From DATDYW01 sp964574865 (GTDB taxonomy: Bacteria > Patescibacteriota > Minisyncoccia > Phycocordibacterales > JAACPR01), in assembly GCA_964574865.1 (NCBI GenBank), contig CAZNOT010000028.1, forward strand, positions 1 to 7,999: a DNA stretch of 7,999 nt. Direction: 5' to 3'. Position numbers and translations under genes: made by a program. Positions 1-5,809 of this stretch are shown here, piece by piece. The notes beneath the pieces were generated by a model, which was not told the origin of the DNA, did not search any database, and saw only the letters and a program-made list of their open reading frames with translations. Position 1 is the stretch's first letter, and every line of letters begins with the position of its first letter.

Positions 1-514
1 TGCCGGCGAGCGAGCTCACGGCCACGTCGGTCGTGCCGCCGCCGATGTCGACGACCATGCGCCCCTTCGCCTCGTGGATGGGGATACCCGCGCCGATCGC
101 GGCGAGGATCGGCTCCTTCACGACGAACGCGTTCTTCGCGCCCGCCTTGATCGCCGCCTCGATGACGGCGCGGCGCTCGGTCGAGGTGACGCCGGCCGGA
201 ACAGACACGAGAACCTCGGGGCGCCAGAAGCTCCAGCGGCCGAGCGCCTTCCGGATGAAGTACGCGAGCATCGCCTCGGTCACACGGTAGTCTGCGATGA
301 CGCCGTTCGCCATCGGGCGGTACGCGACGATAGACTCCGGCGTCTTGCCGACCATTTCCTTCGCCTCGGCGCCGACCGCGAGGATGCGTCGATCGTGCTC
401 GGAGACGGCCACCACCGACGGCTCGTTCAGGACGACCCCTTTCCCGGGGATGAAGACGAGGGTGTTCGCCGTGCCCAGGTCGATGCCGATGCGGGGGGAC
501 GAGAGAAAACCCAT
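1..514 (-). CDS. mreB: Rod shape-determining protein MreB, N-terminal part (cut by window edge)
   Basis: MreB is the bacterial actin homologue. It polymerises with ATP under the inner membrane and directs cell-wall synthesis in rod-shaped cells. The reverse strand reads MGFLSSPRIGIDLGTANTLV from an ATG at 514-512 and stays open for 171 residues to the window edge. The actin-fold phosphate-1 loop IGIDLGTANT is at residues 9-18, and the phosphate-2 loop VVDIGGGTTD at about 154-163. The stretch VSVPAGVTSTERRAV (about 104-117) is also typical of MreB. The usual length is about 340 residues, so roughly half is present. The gene diverges from priA. A TATAGT box lies 10 bases upstream of the ATG and there is no Shine-Dalgarno sequence, so the message is probably leaderless or nearly so. 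The family call is secure; MreB and Mbl paralogues cannot be told apart from this fragment. Confidence 0.96.
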   Translation of the reverse strand, partial: MGFLSSPRIGIDLGTANTLVFIPGKGVVLNEPSVVAVSEHDRRILAVGAEAKEMVGKTPESIVAYRPMANGVIADYRVTEAMLAYFIRKALGRWSFWRPEVLVSVPAGVTSTERRAVIEAAIKAGAKNAFVVKEPILAAIGAGIPIHEAKGRMVVDIGGGTTDVAVSSLAG

Positions 515-524
515 AGCGTCGGCC

Positions 525-560
525 ACTATACACGAAAGGGCGCGACGGGGGTCAAAAATG
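525..560 (-). promoter_or_regulatory. Candidate mreB promoter
   Basis: On the minus strand, TTGACC (around 560-555) precedes TATAGT (530-525) with about 19 bases between them. This is longer than the ideal 17, but both hexamers are good sigma-70 matches. The mreB ATG begins only 10 bases after the -10 box, so transcription would start within a few bases of the start codon. This is a prediction from motif matches only. Confidence 0.5.
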
Positions 561-840
561 ACGCCCCCCACCGTTGCCGGTGAGGGGCGAACCGAACCGC
601 ACACGTCTCGACGACGTTTTCTTCCCTTAATCGGCGGCCCCGGGCCAGAACCAAGCAAAACCGGGGCAGGCATCGAGTGCCGGGTTGACGCTCTCGTGAG
701 AAGACGAGCGCAGGGGTGCTTTATCGCGGGATGTAGGTCAAGACTAAACCTCGTCCGGTTGACCGCGTTTTTACCGCAACGAGCCGGTGCCCTAACAATG
801 GGCAAGCGAACTCGTCCAGCCCATACTCTCTTGCCAACCA

Positions 841-870
841 TTGTTTCATATTTTGCCCAAAAAGTAAATA
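841..870 (+). promoter_or_regulatory. Possible priA promoter
   Basis: TTGTTT (841-846) and TAAATA (865-870) are separated by 18 bases in an AT-rich island inside GC-rich DNA, upstream of priA. Transcription would start near 877 and leave a leader of about 40 bases before the GTG at 919. The match is moderate, and other hexamer pairs in the same AT-rich stretch are possible. Confidence 0.3.
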
Positions 871-918
871 CCGGCGCGCCCGCTCGCCACGACCTCTTTT
901 TTGAGGCAGGCTCTAGGG

Positions 919-2859
919 GTGAACATCGTCGAGATTGTCCCCCTCTCGCGAACGGCGCGCATCGAGTCGCTCTCGTACTTTTCGGCCGAGCCGATTGCCC
1001 CCGGCCAGCTCGCCCGCATCGACGTTAGGCGCAAAAAGATGTGGGGCCTCGTCACCGGCGTGCGCGCCGTCGAGGACGCGAAGGCCGAAATTAAGTCGTC
1101 GGACTTCCAGCTCAAAAAATTGGGCAAGGCGGCGCCGGGCGCGTTCTTCCGCCCCGAGTTCGCGCTGGCCGCGCGCGAGACGGCGAAGTGGCACGCGGCC
1201 GAGGCGGGCGCGGTGCTCGCCTCGTTCGTGCCCGCCGCGATCGGCGAGAAGCCGCCGGCCGCCGCCGCAGACGAGGTCGCCCCGCGCGGCAACCGCGTCG
1301 CCGCGAAGTACTGCGTCATGGACCGCGACCAAGACCGCTACGCCGAGTACCGCTCGGTCGCGCGCCAGGAGCTCGCGCGGCGCCGCTCGGTGCTCTTCCT
1401 CGTGCCGACCGCCGAAGACGCGCGCGTCGCTGCGGAGTCTCTCGGCAAGGGCATCCAGGACTCGTGCTTCGAGCTCTCCTCCGGCGTGGCGCCGAAGCAG
1501 CAGCTCGCGCGCTGGGCCGCGGCGATTAGCGCCGAGCGCCCGATCGTCGTCGTCGCCACGCCCGCGTTCATGGGCCTGCCGCGCGCGGACTGGGGCGCCA
1601 TCGTCCTCGAGCGCGAGTCGTCCCCCGCGTACCGCACGCGCCGCCGCCCCGCGATCGACTGTCGCTTCCTGGCCGAGCGCTACGCCGAGGCCCTCGGCTG
1701 CCCCATCTACCTCGGCGATTTGATGCTCCGCGCGGACACCGTCGCCCGCTACCGCGCCCACGAGGTGATGGAGCACCGCAACCTCCGCCTGCGCGCGCTC
1801 GCCGACGCCGAGTGCGAGATCGTGGAAATCTCGAAGGCGTCCGACGCGAAGCCCGCGAAGACGGCCGCCGAGGTCACCGCGCTCGCGGACGAGGCGGTCG
1901 CCCGACGCTCGCCGCTCTCGCCGCAGCTCTGGGCGCTGATCGAGGAGGCACGCGAGCGCGGCGAGCGGACGTTCCTGTACGTCGGCCGCAAGGGCCTCGC
2001 GCCGCTCCTCACGTGCGACGACTGCGGCCACACGATCGCGTGCGAGAGCTGCGACCGACCGCTCGCGCTGTACGGCGCGAAGGGCGCCAAGACGAGCGAG
2101 GTTCGCTGCCGCACCTGCGGCACGGCGCGCGCGGCGGACGACAAGTGCCCGCGCTGCGGCGGCTGGCGCCTGAAGGGCCTAGGGTTCGGCACCGAGACGG
2201 TCGCGGCGGCGATCGCCGATAAGACGCCCGACGCGCAGGTCTCCATCGTGGACGCCGAGTCGACGCCCACCACGCCCGCGGCGCGCAAGGCCGTCGAGAA
2301 GTGGTACGCGACCCCCGGCTCGATTCTGGTCGGCACCGAGATGGCCGCGAACCTCGTGCGCGAGGAGTTCGAGTGCCTCGGCGTCGTCTCGGCCGACGCG
2401 CTCTTGGCCGTGCCCGAGTACCGGATGCGCGAGCGCGTGCTGGCCGTCCTGCTCCACCTGCGCAGCCACGCCAAGCGCCGCGTGATCATACAGACGCGCC
2501 TCAAGAACGAGAGCCTCTACCAGCACGCCGCGCGCGGCACGCTCGCCGACTTCTACCGCGAGGAGCTCGACGAGCGTCGCGAGTACGGCTTCCCGCCGTT
2601 CGGGTTGCTGGTGCGCGCGACGGTCGCCGGCAAGACGCCGGCCGAGGCGCTGAAGCGCGCGAAAGAGCTGGCGAATTTGATTCCGGGCCGCGAGCCATCC
2701 ATCTACGCCGGCCGCGAGCCGCTAGCCCGCGGCCTCGTCCCCGCCCACGCCCTCAGGAATCTTCCCCGCGACCCCTGGCCGGACCCGGACATCGTGCGGG
2801 CGCTGAAGTCGCTGCCGATGGATGTTTCGGTCGAAGTCGATACGGACGCAATCCTGTAG
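919..2859 (+). CDS. priA: PriA-like primosomal protein N' lacking recognisable helicase ATPase motifs
   Basis: PriA recognises stalled forks, unwinds them as a superfamily-2 helicase and reloads the replisome. This 646-residue homologue keeps the family architecture. There is an N-terminal DNA-binding region (LSYFSAEPIAPGQLARIDV), and eight cysteines form the zinc-binding insert: C366/C369, C375/C378, C397/C400 and C410/C413. GTEM (472-475) matches the start of motif V. DFYREELDERREYGFPPF and a C-terminal VSVEVDTDAIL are also typical. The catalytic motifs are not. At the Walker A position (GVTGSGKTEVY in active PriA) it reads VMDRDQDRYAEY (133-144); the DEEH box is ERES (231-234); motif VI QVAGRAGR is LHLRSHAKR (about 512-520). 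It is thus probably not an active ATPase. The start is taken as GTG 919, preceded by AGGGG and opening the typical N-terminus; an in-frame TTG at 901 is the alternative. def and fmt follow. Confidence 0.9.
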   Translation: MNIVEIVPLSRTARIESLSYFSAEPIAPGQLARIDVRRKKMWGLVTGVRAVEDAKAEIKSSDFQLKKLGKAAPGAFFRPEFALAARETAKWHAAEAGAVLASFVPAAIGEKPPAAAADEVAPRGNRVAAKYCVMDRDQDRYAEYRSVARQELARRRSVLFLVPTAEDARVAAESLGKGIQDSCFELSSGVAPKQQLARWAAAISAERPIVVVATPAFMGLPRADWGAIVLERESSPAYRTRRRPAIDCRFLAERYAEALGCPIYLGDLMLRADTVARYRAHEVMEHRNLRLRALADAECEIVEISKASDAKPAKTAAEVTALADEAVARRSPLSPQLWALIEEARERGERTFLYVGRKGLAPLLTCDDCGHTIACESCDRPLALYGAKGAKTSEVRCRTCGTARAADDKCPRCGGWRLKGLGFGTETVAAAIADKTPDAQVSIVDAESTPTTPAARKAVEKWYATPGSILVGTEMAANLVREEFECLGVVSADALLAVPEYRMRERVLAVLLHLRSHAKRRVIIQTRLKNESLYQHAARGTLADFYREELDERREYGFPPFGLLVRATVAGKTPAEALKRAKELANLIPGREPSIYAGREPLARGLVPAHALRNLPRDPWPDPDIVRALKSLPMDVSVEVDTDAIL

Positions 2860-2860
2860 T

Positions 2861-2883
2861 AGGTTCGCTCCGTGAACGAACCT
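2861..2883. terminator. Hairpin just after priA, possible weak terminator
   Basis: AGGTTCG (2861-2867) pairs with CGAACCT (2877-2883) around a 9-base loop, starting one base after the priA stop codon. The 3' side is followed by TCCCCT rather than a U-tract, so it is at best a weak or factor-dependent terminator or an mRNA-stabilising stem. Its position supports some transcriptional separation of priA from def. Confidence 0.35.
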
Positions 2884-2954
2884 TCCCCTACCGCAATACA
2901 GGAGCGAGATAGCCCCTCGATTACCCCTTCTATTTTTCTTCACCGAAGAAGAGG

Positions 2955-2983
2955 TTGCCCGCGACGTGCTCTTGCCGTAAGTT
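2955..2983 (+). promoter_or_regulatory. Candidate def promoter
   Basis: TTGCCC (2955-2960) and TAAGTT (2978-2983) are spaced by exactly 17 bases. The def ATG starts 7 bases after the -10 box, so the message would be leaderless or nearly so. No Shine-Dalgarno sequence is seen before the ATG, which fits. It is one of several genes in the window with this arrangement. Confidence 0.5.
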
Positions 2984-2990
2984 AACGAGC

Positions 2991-3497
2991 ATGGCGAAGA
3001 AGACCCCGCCCATCGTCCAGGAGGGCCACGCCGCGCTGCGCGCGGTGGCGAAGCCCGTGGCCGAGAAGGAGTTCGGCTCGGCGGCGCTCCTCGCGCTCGT
3101 CGAGGACATGCGCGCCGCGCTCGCGACCCGCGACGACGGTATCGCGATTGCCGCGCCGCAGATCGGCGTTTCGAAGCGCGTCTTCGTGCTCGCGCCCCGG
3201 GCGGCTGACCTCTTCACGGGCGAGGCGGCGATGGTGTTCGTGAACCCCGAAATTCTCCGCCGCTCCCGCGACAAGAAGCTCGTGGAGGAAGGCTGCCTCT
3301 CGGTCCCCGGCGTCTACGGAAAAATCCGCCGCGCCAGCCGCGCGGTCATCCGCGCCCAGGACGAGTTCGGCGCCGAGTTCGCGGTCGAGGGCTCCGGCCT
3401 CCTGGCCCAAATCTTCCAACACGAGACCGACCACCTGGACGGCCACCTCTTCGTCGACGCCGCCTCCGAGACCTACCCCGCCCCGCCCCTCTCCTAA
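2991..3497 (+). CDS. def: Peptide deformylase
   Basis: Peptide deformylase removes the formyl group from the N-terminal methionine of new proteins at the ribosome exit, using a bound Fe2+ or Zn2+. All three family motifs are present in the 168-residue product. Motif 1 is GIAIAAPQ (50-57), motif 2 EGCLSVP (100-106) and motif 3 QHETDHLDG (143-151). The metal ligands are therefore C102, H144 and H148, and the general base is E145. Length is normal for the family. I chose ATG 2991 (MAKKTPPIVQ) because the in-frame extension back to 2955 overlaps the likely promoter and adds no family sequence. Downstream, after a repeat array, lies fmt, which adds the formyl group that this enzyme removes. The usual def-fmt pairing is kept, though the repeat array separates the two genes. 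Confidence 0.97.
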   Translation: MAKKTPPIVQEGHAALRAVAKPVAEKEFGSAALLALVEDMRAALATRDDGIAIAAPQIGVSKRVFVLAPRAADLFTGEAAMVFVNPEILRRSRDKKLVEEGCLSVPGVYGKIRRASRAVIRAQDEFGAEFAVEGSGLLAQIFQHETDHLDGHLFVDAASETYPAPPLS

Positions 3498-3515
3498 CAA
3501 CCCCAGCGAACAGGA

Positions 3516-3690
3516 TCAGACCCCGTGCAAGGTCTGACCCCGNNNNNNNNNNNNNNNNNNNNNNNNNNNNNNNNNNNNNNNNNNNNNNNNNNNNNNNNNN
3601 NNNNNNNNNNNNNNNNNNNNNNNNNNNNNNNNNNNNNNNNNNGACCCCGTGCAAGGTCTGACCCCGCGCGGGATCTGACCCCGTTCAAAA
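3516..3690. repeat. Tandem array of 17-base repeats, interrupted by an assembly gap
   Basis: Both sides of the N-run carry the same 17-base unit in tandem, consensus TCTGACCCCGTGCAAGG. On the left are TCAGACCCCGTGCAAGG (3516-3532) and the first ten bases of the next unit (3533-3542). On the right are the last 14 bases of a unit (3643-3656), then TCTGACCCCGCGCGGGA (3657-3673) and TCTGACCCCGTTCAAAA (3674-3690). The first ten bases are almost invariant, while the last seven drift in the two right-hand units. The unit contains the near-palindrome GGTCTGACC across the junction. Seventeen is not a multiple of three, so this is not a coding repeat. The last unit ends 15 bases before the fmt start codon. 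The true copy number is unknown because the gap lies inside the array. Confidence 0.85.
3543..3642. other. Scaffold gap of exactly 100 Ns
   Basis: There are 100 unresolved bases, the conventional placeholder for a gap of unknown length. Identical 17-base repeats on both sides show that the assembler broke inside a repeat array. Coordinates downstream of this point are therefore only relative, and any open frame read through the Ns is meaningless. Confidence 0.98.
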
Positions 3691-3693
3691 TGC

Positions 3694-3699
3694 TATTGT
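3694..3699 (+). promoter_or_regulatory. Possible -10 box of fmt
   Basis: TATTGT lies 6 bases upstream of the fmt ATG, the same geometry as the -10-like boxes of the PEBP and GNAT genes here. No good -35 is found at 17 bases, because that position falls inside the last 17-base repeat units. AGGG sits only one base before the ATG, too close to act as a normal Shine-Dalgarno site. A leaderless fmt message is plausible but not shown. Confidence 0.3.
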
Positions 3700-3705
3700 C
3701 AGGGT

Positions 3706-4563
3706 ATGAAGATTGCGTTTTTTGGGACGGACCACTTTTCGGTGGGGGTGATGGAGCGGCTCGCGGCGGCTGGCATTTTGCCATCCTTGATCGTGGCCGC
3801 GCCGGATAGGCCAGCCGGGCGGCACATGGAGCTCAAGGAGCCCGACGCGAAGGTGTGGGCGAAGCGGCACGGCATCGAGGTGCTGCAGCCCGAGAAGCTC
3901 GACGGCGAGTTTGTGGCCGCGCTCAACGAGCGCGGCCCGTGGGAAATCTTCGCCGTCGCCTCGTACGGGAAAATTATTCCGCAGGCCGTGCTCGACGTGC
4001 CTGCTAAAGGATGCCTCAACGTCCACCCGTCCCTCCTCCCCCGCCACCGCGGCGCGACGCCGATCGAGGCGGCGATGCTGGCCGACGAAAAGACCACCGG
4101 CGTCTCGGTGATCCTCATGGACGCGAAGATGGACCACGGGCCGATCGTGGCGACCGAGCCGGTCTCGTTCGACGAGTGGCCCGCGCGGCCCGAGGTGGAG
4201 CGCCGGACGGCCGAGATCGGCGGCGACCTGCTCGCGGCGGCGCTCCCGAAGTGGCTCGACGGATCGCTCGCGGCGGTGCCGCAGGACGAGGGCCTCGCCA
4301 CCTACACGAAGATGCTCGAGAAAGCGGACGGCGATTTGGCTAAGTCGACCACCGAGCGCGAGAAGTTCCTGCGCGTCCAGGCAATGAGCCCGTGGCCGGG
4401 GGCGTTCATGTTCGTGAACGACAAGAACGGCAAGGTGATTCGCGTGAAAATTTTGGAAGCGCGGTGGGACGCGGAAAACAATCTGTGCGTCTTTGAGAAG
4501 GTTGTGCCGGAGGGTCACCAGGCGATGGATTGGGCGTCGTTCCAGAACGGGTTTCGTAGGTAG
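3706..4563 (+). CDS. fmt: Methionyl-tRNA formyltransferase
   Basis: This enzyme transfers a formyl group from 10-formyl-tetrahydrofolate to Met-tRNAfMet, making the initiator tRNA used in bacteria. The 285-residue product starts MKIAFFGTDHFSVGVMERL, the usual Rossmann-like N-terminus. Its folate-binding and catalytic signature is CLNVHPSLLPRHRGATPIEA (103-122). By alignment with the E. coli enzyme the catalytic residues are N105, H107 and D143 (in MDHG). ATYTKML (about 203-209) and PWPGAF begin the C-terminal tRNA-binding domain. It is somewhat shorter than the usual 310 or so residues, mainly in the C-terminal domain. It follows def on the same strand, but a repeat array and an assembly gap lie between them, so co-transcription is uncertain. 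Transcription ends at the hairpin at 4678-4706. Confidence 0.97.
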   Translation: MKIAFFGTDHFSVGVMERLAAAGILPSLIVAAPDRPAGRHMELKEPDAKVWAKRHGIEVLQPEKLDGEFVAALNERGPWEIFAVASYGKIIPQAVLDVPAKGCLNVHPSLLPRHRGATPIEAAMLADEKTTGVSVILMDAKMDHGPIVATEPVSFDEWPARPEVERRTAEIGGDLLAAALPKWLDGSLAAVPQDEGLATYTKMLEKADGDLAKSTTEREKFLRVQAMSPWPGAFMFVNDKNGKVIRVKILEARWDAENNLCVFEKVVPEGHQAMDWASFQNGFRR

Positions 4564-4677
4564 CGTCTGCCAGCTTGGGCTGCGGCTAGGCAAAACTCAC
4601 TCGCCGTACATGCGTACGTCGTCGTTCGTTTTGCCGTCGCCTCGCGCCAACCGTGGCGAGCCGCCCAGACGAGAAGG

Positions 4678-4706
4678 AGCGACGGCGCCCTCCGGGCGCC
4701 GTCGCT
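4678..4706. terminator. Bidirectional terminator between fmt and hpf
   Basis: AGCGACGGCGCCC (4678-4690) pairs perfectly with GGGCGCCGTCGCT (4694-4706), giving a 13-bp GC-rich stem with a 3-base loop. On the plus strand it is followed by TAATTT, and on the minus strand by a pyrimidine-rich CCTTCTC. It sits between the convergent stop codons of fmt (4563) and the hpf gene (4729) and probably serves both, though neither side has a perfect U-tract. Confidence 0.8.
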
Positions 4707-4728
4707 TAATTTCGGGACCGAACCCGAC

Positions 4729-5331
4729 CTACCGGTTCTTCCCCTTCCCGACCGGCCGCATCTGCGGCGGGCGGTTGCCCGCGCCGCGGGTGTTCTTGGT
4801 GCCGTGCTTGCGGGACCGCGGCGAGATTTTCTTGGCCGCTGGCTTCTTCGGGGCAAACTTCTTCGCGACGGGCTTCTTAGCCGCAAGCTTCTTCGCGAGA
4901 GGCTTCTTCGCCACCGGGACCACGATCTTCTTGGCGATCGGCGCGCGCTCCGGAGCCGCGGCGCGCATCGCCTCCTTCACCATGCGGCCGCCCTTGCGGT
5001 GCTCGTCCTTAGCCCGCTCGTGCGCGCGCGAGAGGTGCGCCGTCATTTCGGCCTTCGCCTTGTCGATCGCGTCGTAGAGCTCGCGCGCCTCGGCCACCGC
5101 GCGGTGGCGCTCGCCGCCGACGATAACGTTGAGCTCGGCGAAGAAGAGGTCGTCCGCCTTGCTCTTTCCTTTGTTCTTCCGGCCGACCTCGACCTGGAGG
5201 CGCACCTCCTGGTCCTCCTTCGGGCGAACGAACTTGGCGAGCGAGCCGAATCGCTTGTCGACCGCGGCGGCAATTTCCGGCGTGAGGGTAATGTTCGTAG
5301 CCTTGATCGCGAGCATCGGCGTCTGGGTCAT
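4729..5331 (-). CDS. Ribosome hibernation promoting factor / RaiA-like protein with lysine-rich tail
   Basis: HPF/RaiA proteins bind the decoding centre of the 30S subunit and inactivate ribosomes in stress or stationary phase. The first 115 or so residues match the family: LAIKATNITLTPEIAAAVDK at the N-terminus, then FFAELNVIVGGERHRAVAEA (63-82) and LYDAIDKAKAEMTAHLSR (85-102). The remaining 85 residues are unlike the C-terminal dimerisation domain of long HPFs. They form a basic, low-complexity tail with AKK or PKK at 133, 141, 146, 151, 156, 161 and 166, mostly five residues apart, ending in a further basic stretch. Such tails resemble histone H1-like or RNA-binding extensions, so extra rRNA or nucleic-acid contacts are a reasonable guess. 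ATG 5331 is used; M6 is a possible alternative. It is convergent with fmt and divergent from the 95-residue gene. Confidence 0.88.
   Translation of the reverse strand: MTQTPMLAIKATNITLTPEIAAAVDKRFGSLAKFVRPKEDQEVRLQVEVGRKNKGKSKADDLFFAELNVIVGGERHRAVAEARELYDAIDKAKAEMTAHLSRAHERAKDEHRKGGRMVKEAMRAAAPERAPIAKKIVVPVAKKPLAKKLAAKKPVAKKFAPKKPAAKKISPRSRKHGTKNTRGAGNRPPQMRPVGKGKNR
4828..4908 (-). repeat. 15-base coding repeats in the HPF tail
   Basis: On the plus strand, CTTCTT (first copy TTTCTT) recurs at 4828, 4843, 4858, 4873, 4888 and 4903, an exact period of 15 bases. On the coding strand this gives a five-residue repeat of the form KKPxA. The bases between the paired lysine codons vary, so the protein pattern is better kept than the DNA, suggesting selection for the spacing of lysine pairs after an old duplication. 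Confidence 0.75.
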
Positions 5332-5361
5332 GCTGATTGGTTAGCCGGTGGTAACGTCGAC

Positions 5362-5390
5362 ATTGTAGCGCGGCCCGGGCGGGCATTTAA
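5362..5390 (-). promoter_or_regulatory. Candidate hpf promoter
   Basis: On the minus strand, TACAAT (5367-5362) is a 5/6 match to the -10 consensus. A weak TTAAAT -35 (about 5390-5385) lies 17 bases upstream. The start codon is 30 bases after the -10, so this gene would have a short leader of about 23 bases, unlike most others here. No Shine-Dalgarno sequence is visible in it. Confidence 0.4.
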
Positions 5391-5419
5391 TTGACTTTCT
5401 TTTGATTATGATGTAGACG
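5391..5419 (+). promoter_or_regulatory. Candidate promoter of the 95-residue gene
   Basis: TTGACT (5391-5396) is followed 17 bases later by TAGACG (5414-5419), and the ATG begins 7 bases after that. The -35 is strong and the -10 weak. It lies immediately beside the divergent hpf promoter, so one regulator could influence both. Confidence 0.4.
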
Positions 5420-5426
5420 TTTCCAC

Positions 5427-5714
5427 ATGGAGAACACCGAAAACTCACCGTTAGGACAAGACATTGCGGCCGCCTGGAAGCTCCTCGAGAAGGAGACGGG
5501 CGACACCTCGGCCGATCTGGCGCACCTGCACAGCCATTTCGATTGGGTGTCCCGCAAATGGGCCCTCGAGCCCGGGCAAAAGGACCTGCTCGTCTGCCTG
5601 AACGCCGCCATCGGGCGCGAGCTCAAGCAGCGCGGGTACAACCTCGGCGTCGCCAGGACGAAAGGCAAGCTCGAGGTCCGCGCGCGAATCGCGCGCCCGA
5701 AGGCCAAGAAGTAG
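5427..5714 (+). CDS. Hypothetical 95-residue protein
   Basis: I do not recognise this family. The product starts MENTENSPLGQDIAAAWKLL and has no signal peptide or membrane segment. It looks largely alpha-helical, with an acidic N-terminal third and a basic C-terminal end (GKLEVRARIARPKAKK), hinting at nucleic-acid or ribosome binding. The C-terminal lysines echo the tail of the neighbouring HPF-like protein. Coding status is well supported. Third codon positions are GC-rich as in the neighbours, a promoter-like TTGACT lies upstream, and a strong terminator begins 12 bases after the stop codon. It stands alone as a single-gene transcript. ATG 5427 is the first start after the candidate promoter. 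It has no Shine-Dalgarno sequence. Confidence 0.75.
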   Translation: MENTENSPLGQDIAAAWKLLEKETGDTSADLAHLHSHFDWVSRKWALEPGQKDLLVCLNAAIGRELKQRGYNLGVARTKGKLEVRARIARPKAKK

Positions 5715-5726
5715 CCGCCGCAATCG

Positions 5727-5762
5727 AGGCCAGACGCTCGCGCGTCTGGCCTTTTCTTTTTT
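5727..5762 (+). terminator. Rho-independent terminator of the 95-residue gene
   Basis: AGGCCAGACGC (5727-5737) pairs with GCGTCTGGCCT (5742-5752), an 11-bp stem with a 4-base loop, directly followed by TTTTCTTTTTT. This is a textbook intrinsic terminator, placed just after the stop codon at 5714. It acts on the plus strand only, since the minus-strand side lacks a U-tract. Confidence 0.92.
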
Positions 5763-5809
5763 AACGTTCCTGGCGCGTAAATAAATAGTGAGGTCGCCCA
5801 GCGGCGGCT

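Larger units (their letters stand above)
515..918. other. Divergent intergenic region between mreB and priA
   Basis: About 400 bases lie between the divergent starts of mreB and priA. The stretch is visibly less GC-biased than the genes. The mreB promoter lies at its left end and a possible priA promoter near 841-870. It has small inverted repeats, for example ACGTC/GACGT around 602-616 and CTCGT/ACGAG around 692-707, but none is followed by a convincing U-tract. I looked for tmRNA, RNase P RNA, SRP RNA and tRNA signatures on both strands and saw none. The only open frame with some protein-like character is a 42-codon ORF on the minus strand (721-849), discussed as a finding. A structured non-coding RNA cannot be excluded by eye. 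Confidence 0.5.

Noticed and set aside
515..918. tmRNA, RNase P RNA or SRP RNA in the mreB-priA gap
   Set aside because: No matching tRNA-like ends, no GAGGAAAGUCC-type core and no conserved SRP apical loop on either strand. GGTTCGGTTCGCCCC on the minus strand looks like a T-loop but its stem does not pair.
901..918. TTG at 901 as the priA start
   Set aside because: The extra six residues (MRQALG) are unlike PriA N-termini, and GTG 919 directly precedes the family-like VNIVEIVPL with AGGGG next to it. It remains a possible alternative.
33..1028. Plus-strand open frames over mreB and the following gap
   Set aside because: The part over mreB is antisense to clear MreB motifs, and the remainder has neither start signals nor recognisable protein character.
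913..2031. Long open frame (372 codons) on the minus strand opposite priA
   Set aside because: It lies entirely over priA, has an arginine/alanine/glycine-biased composition typical of antisense to GC-rich codons, and has no family motifs.
2955..2990. Extended def start at TTG 2955
   Set aside because: The TTG is the -35 element of a well-spaced promoter, and the extra 12 residues do not fit the deformylase family.
3516..3690. CRISPR array
   Set aside because: Units are only 17 bases, directly adjacent and without unique spacers, and no cas genes are nearby.
3346..3809. Open frames reading through the N-run
   Set aside because: They exist only because the Ns and the 17-base repeats contain no stops; the translated part is repeat sequence and shadow of def or fmt.
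4729..4950. Separate histone H1-like gene
   Set aside because: The lysine-rich segment is in frame and continuous with the HPF domain, with no internal start signal. It is a tail, not a separate gene.
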